From NCBI RefSeq assembly GCF_023230885.1, contig NZ_JALNWM010000226.1:1-5165 (forward strand): 5,165 nucleotides of DNA, given 5' to 3'. Numbering within the stretch: the stretch's first letter is position 1; every line of letters starts with the position of its first letter. This stretch comes from Desulfocurvus sp. (GTDB taxonomy: Bacteria > Desulfobacterota > Desulfovibrionia > Desulfovibrionales > Desulfovibrionaceae). Position numbers and translations under genes: made by a program. Under the pieces are notes generated by a model, which ran no database searches, was not told the origin of the DNA, and saw only the letters and a list, made by a program, of their open reading frames with translations. This document shows, in pieces, positions 5,042 through 5,165 of this stretch.

Positions 5042-5165
5042 CCGACCGCGGGGAAAACCAATCTTAGCGGACCGTTCAGGGGGGCGGGCGGCAAGGGCGC
5101 GGAAGAGTCCAGGGGCGCGGCGGACCTCATGCGCACAAGGGGCCTGGATTTTCCGGCGGCGCAGC
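5042..5165. other. Unassigned right-edge sequence
   Basis: No gene can be assigned to these 124 bases. A plus-strand ATG at 5129 could open a gene running off the edge (MRTRGLDFPAA), but it has no good ribosome-binding site at the usual distance. On the minus strand one frame is open from the edge to a TAG at 5040-5038, ending GPLRLVFPAVG, and could be the tail of a convergent gene. Its rare codons (CTA, AGA, AGG) argue against that. No hairpin followed by T's that would end the upstream gene is visible. Confidence 0.4.

Overview
The window is very GC-rich, with codons that mostly end in G or C. It looks like part of a chromosome from a Desulfovibrio-like sulfate reducer (Desulfovibrionaceae or a near relative). 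That assignment is an inference from base composition and gene content: a hydrogenase-maturation hypF, a TauE/SafE sulfite-exporter-type protein and a small periplasmic family-3 binding protein. No rRNA or other marker gene is present to confirm it.

Layout. Positions 1-239 (minus) hold the first 79 codons of a response-regulator receiver protein that runs off the left edge. Positions 240-800 are a 561-base gene-free region, and the most interesting part of the window. Reading leftward towards the receiver gene, it contains a textbook sigma-54 (-24/-12) promoter, an IHF-like site in an AT-rich island, and a perfect 15-base palindrome at the distance where enhancer-binding proteins usually bind. 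Further right are a long GC-rich hairpin and a minimal CRISPR-like array: two identical 28-base repeats with a 61-base period, plus a possible decayed third copy in register. No cas gene is in view. Positions 801-1535 (minus) encode a complete TauE/SafE-family membrane protein. Positions 1536-1744 are a divergent promoter region.

Positions 1745-4204 (plus) encode a complete HypF, the carbamoyltransferase that starts synthesis of the cyanide ligands of [NiFe]-hydrogenases. All of its expected domains are present. Sixty bases downstream on the same strand, 4265-5041 encode a complete exported family-3 solute-binding-type protein with no transporter partner in view. Positions 5042-5165 have no assignable gene.

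How the parts relate. The four genes do not form an obvious single pathway. HypF is not next to any other hyp or hydrogenase gene here and would work with HypC, HypD and HypE made elsewhere. The binding protein could share hypF's transcript or use its own weak promoter in the 60-base gap. The receiver gene appears to be under sigma-54 control. The CRISPR-like repeats are isolated, either a relic or a small array served by Cas proteins encoded elsewhere. No wholly new multi-gene system is visible. The best leads are the orphan array and the compact sigma-54 control region.
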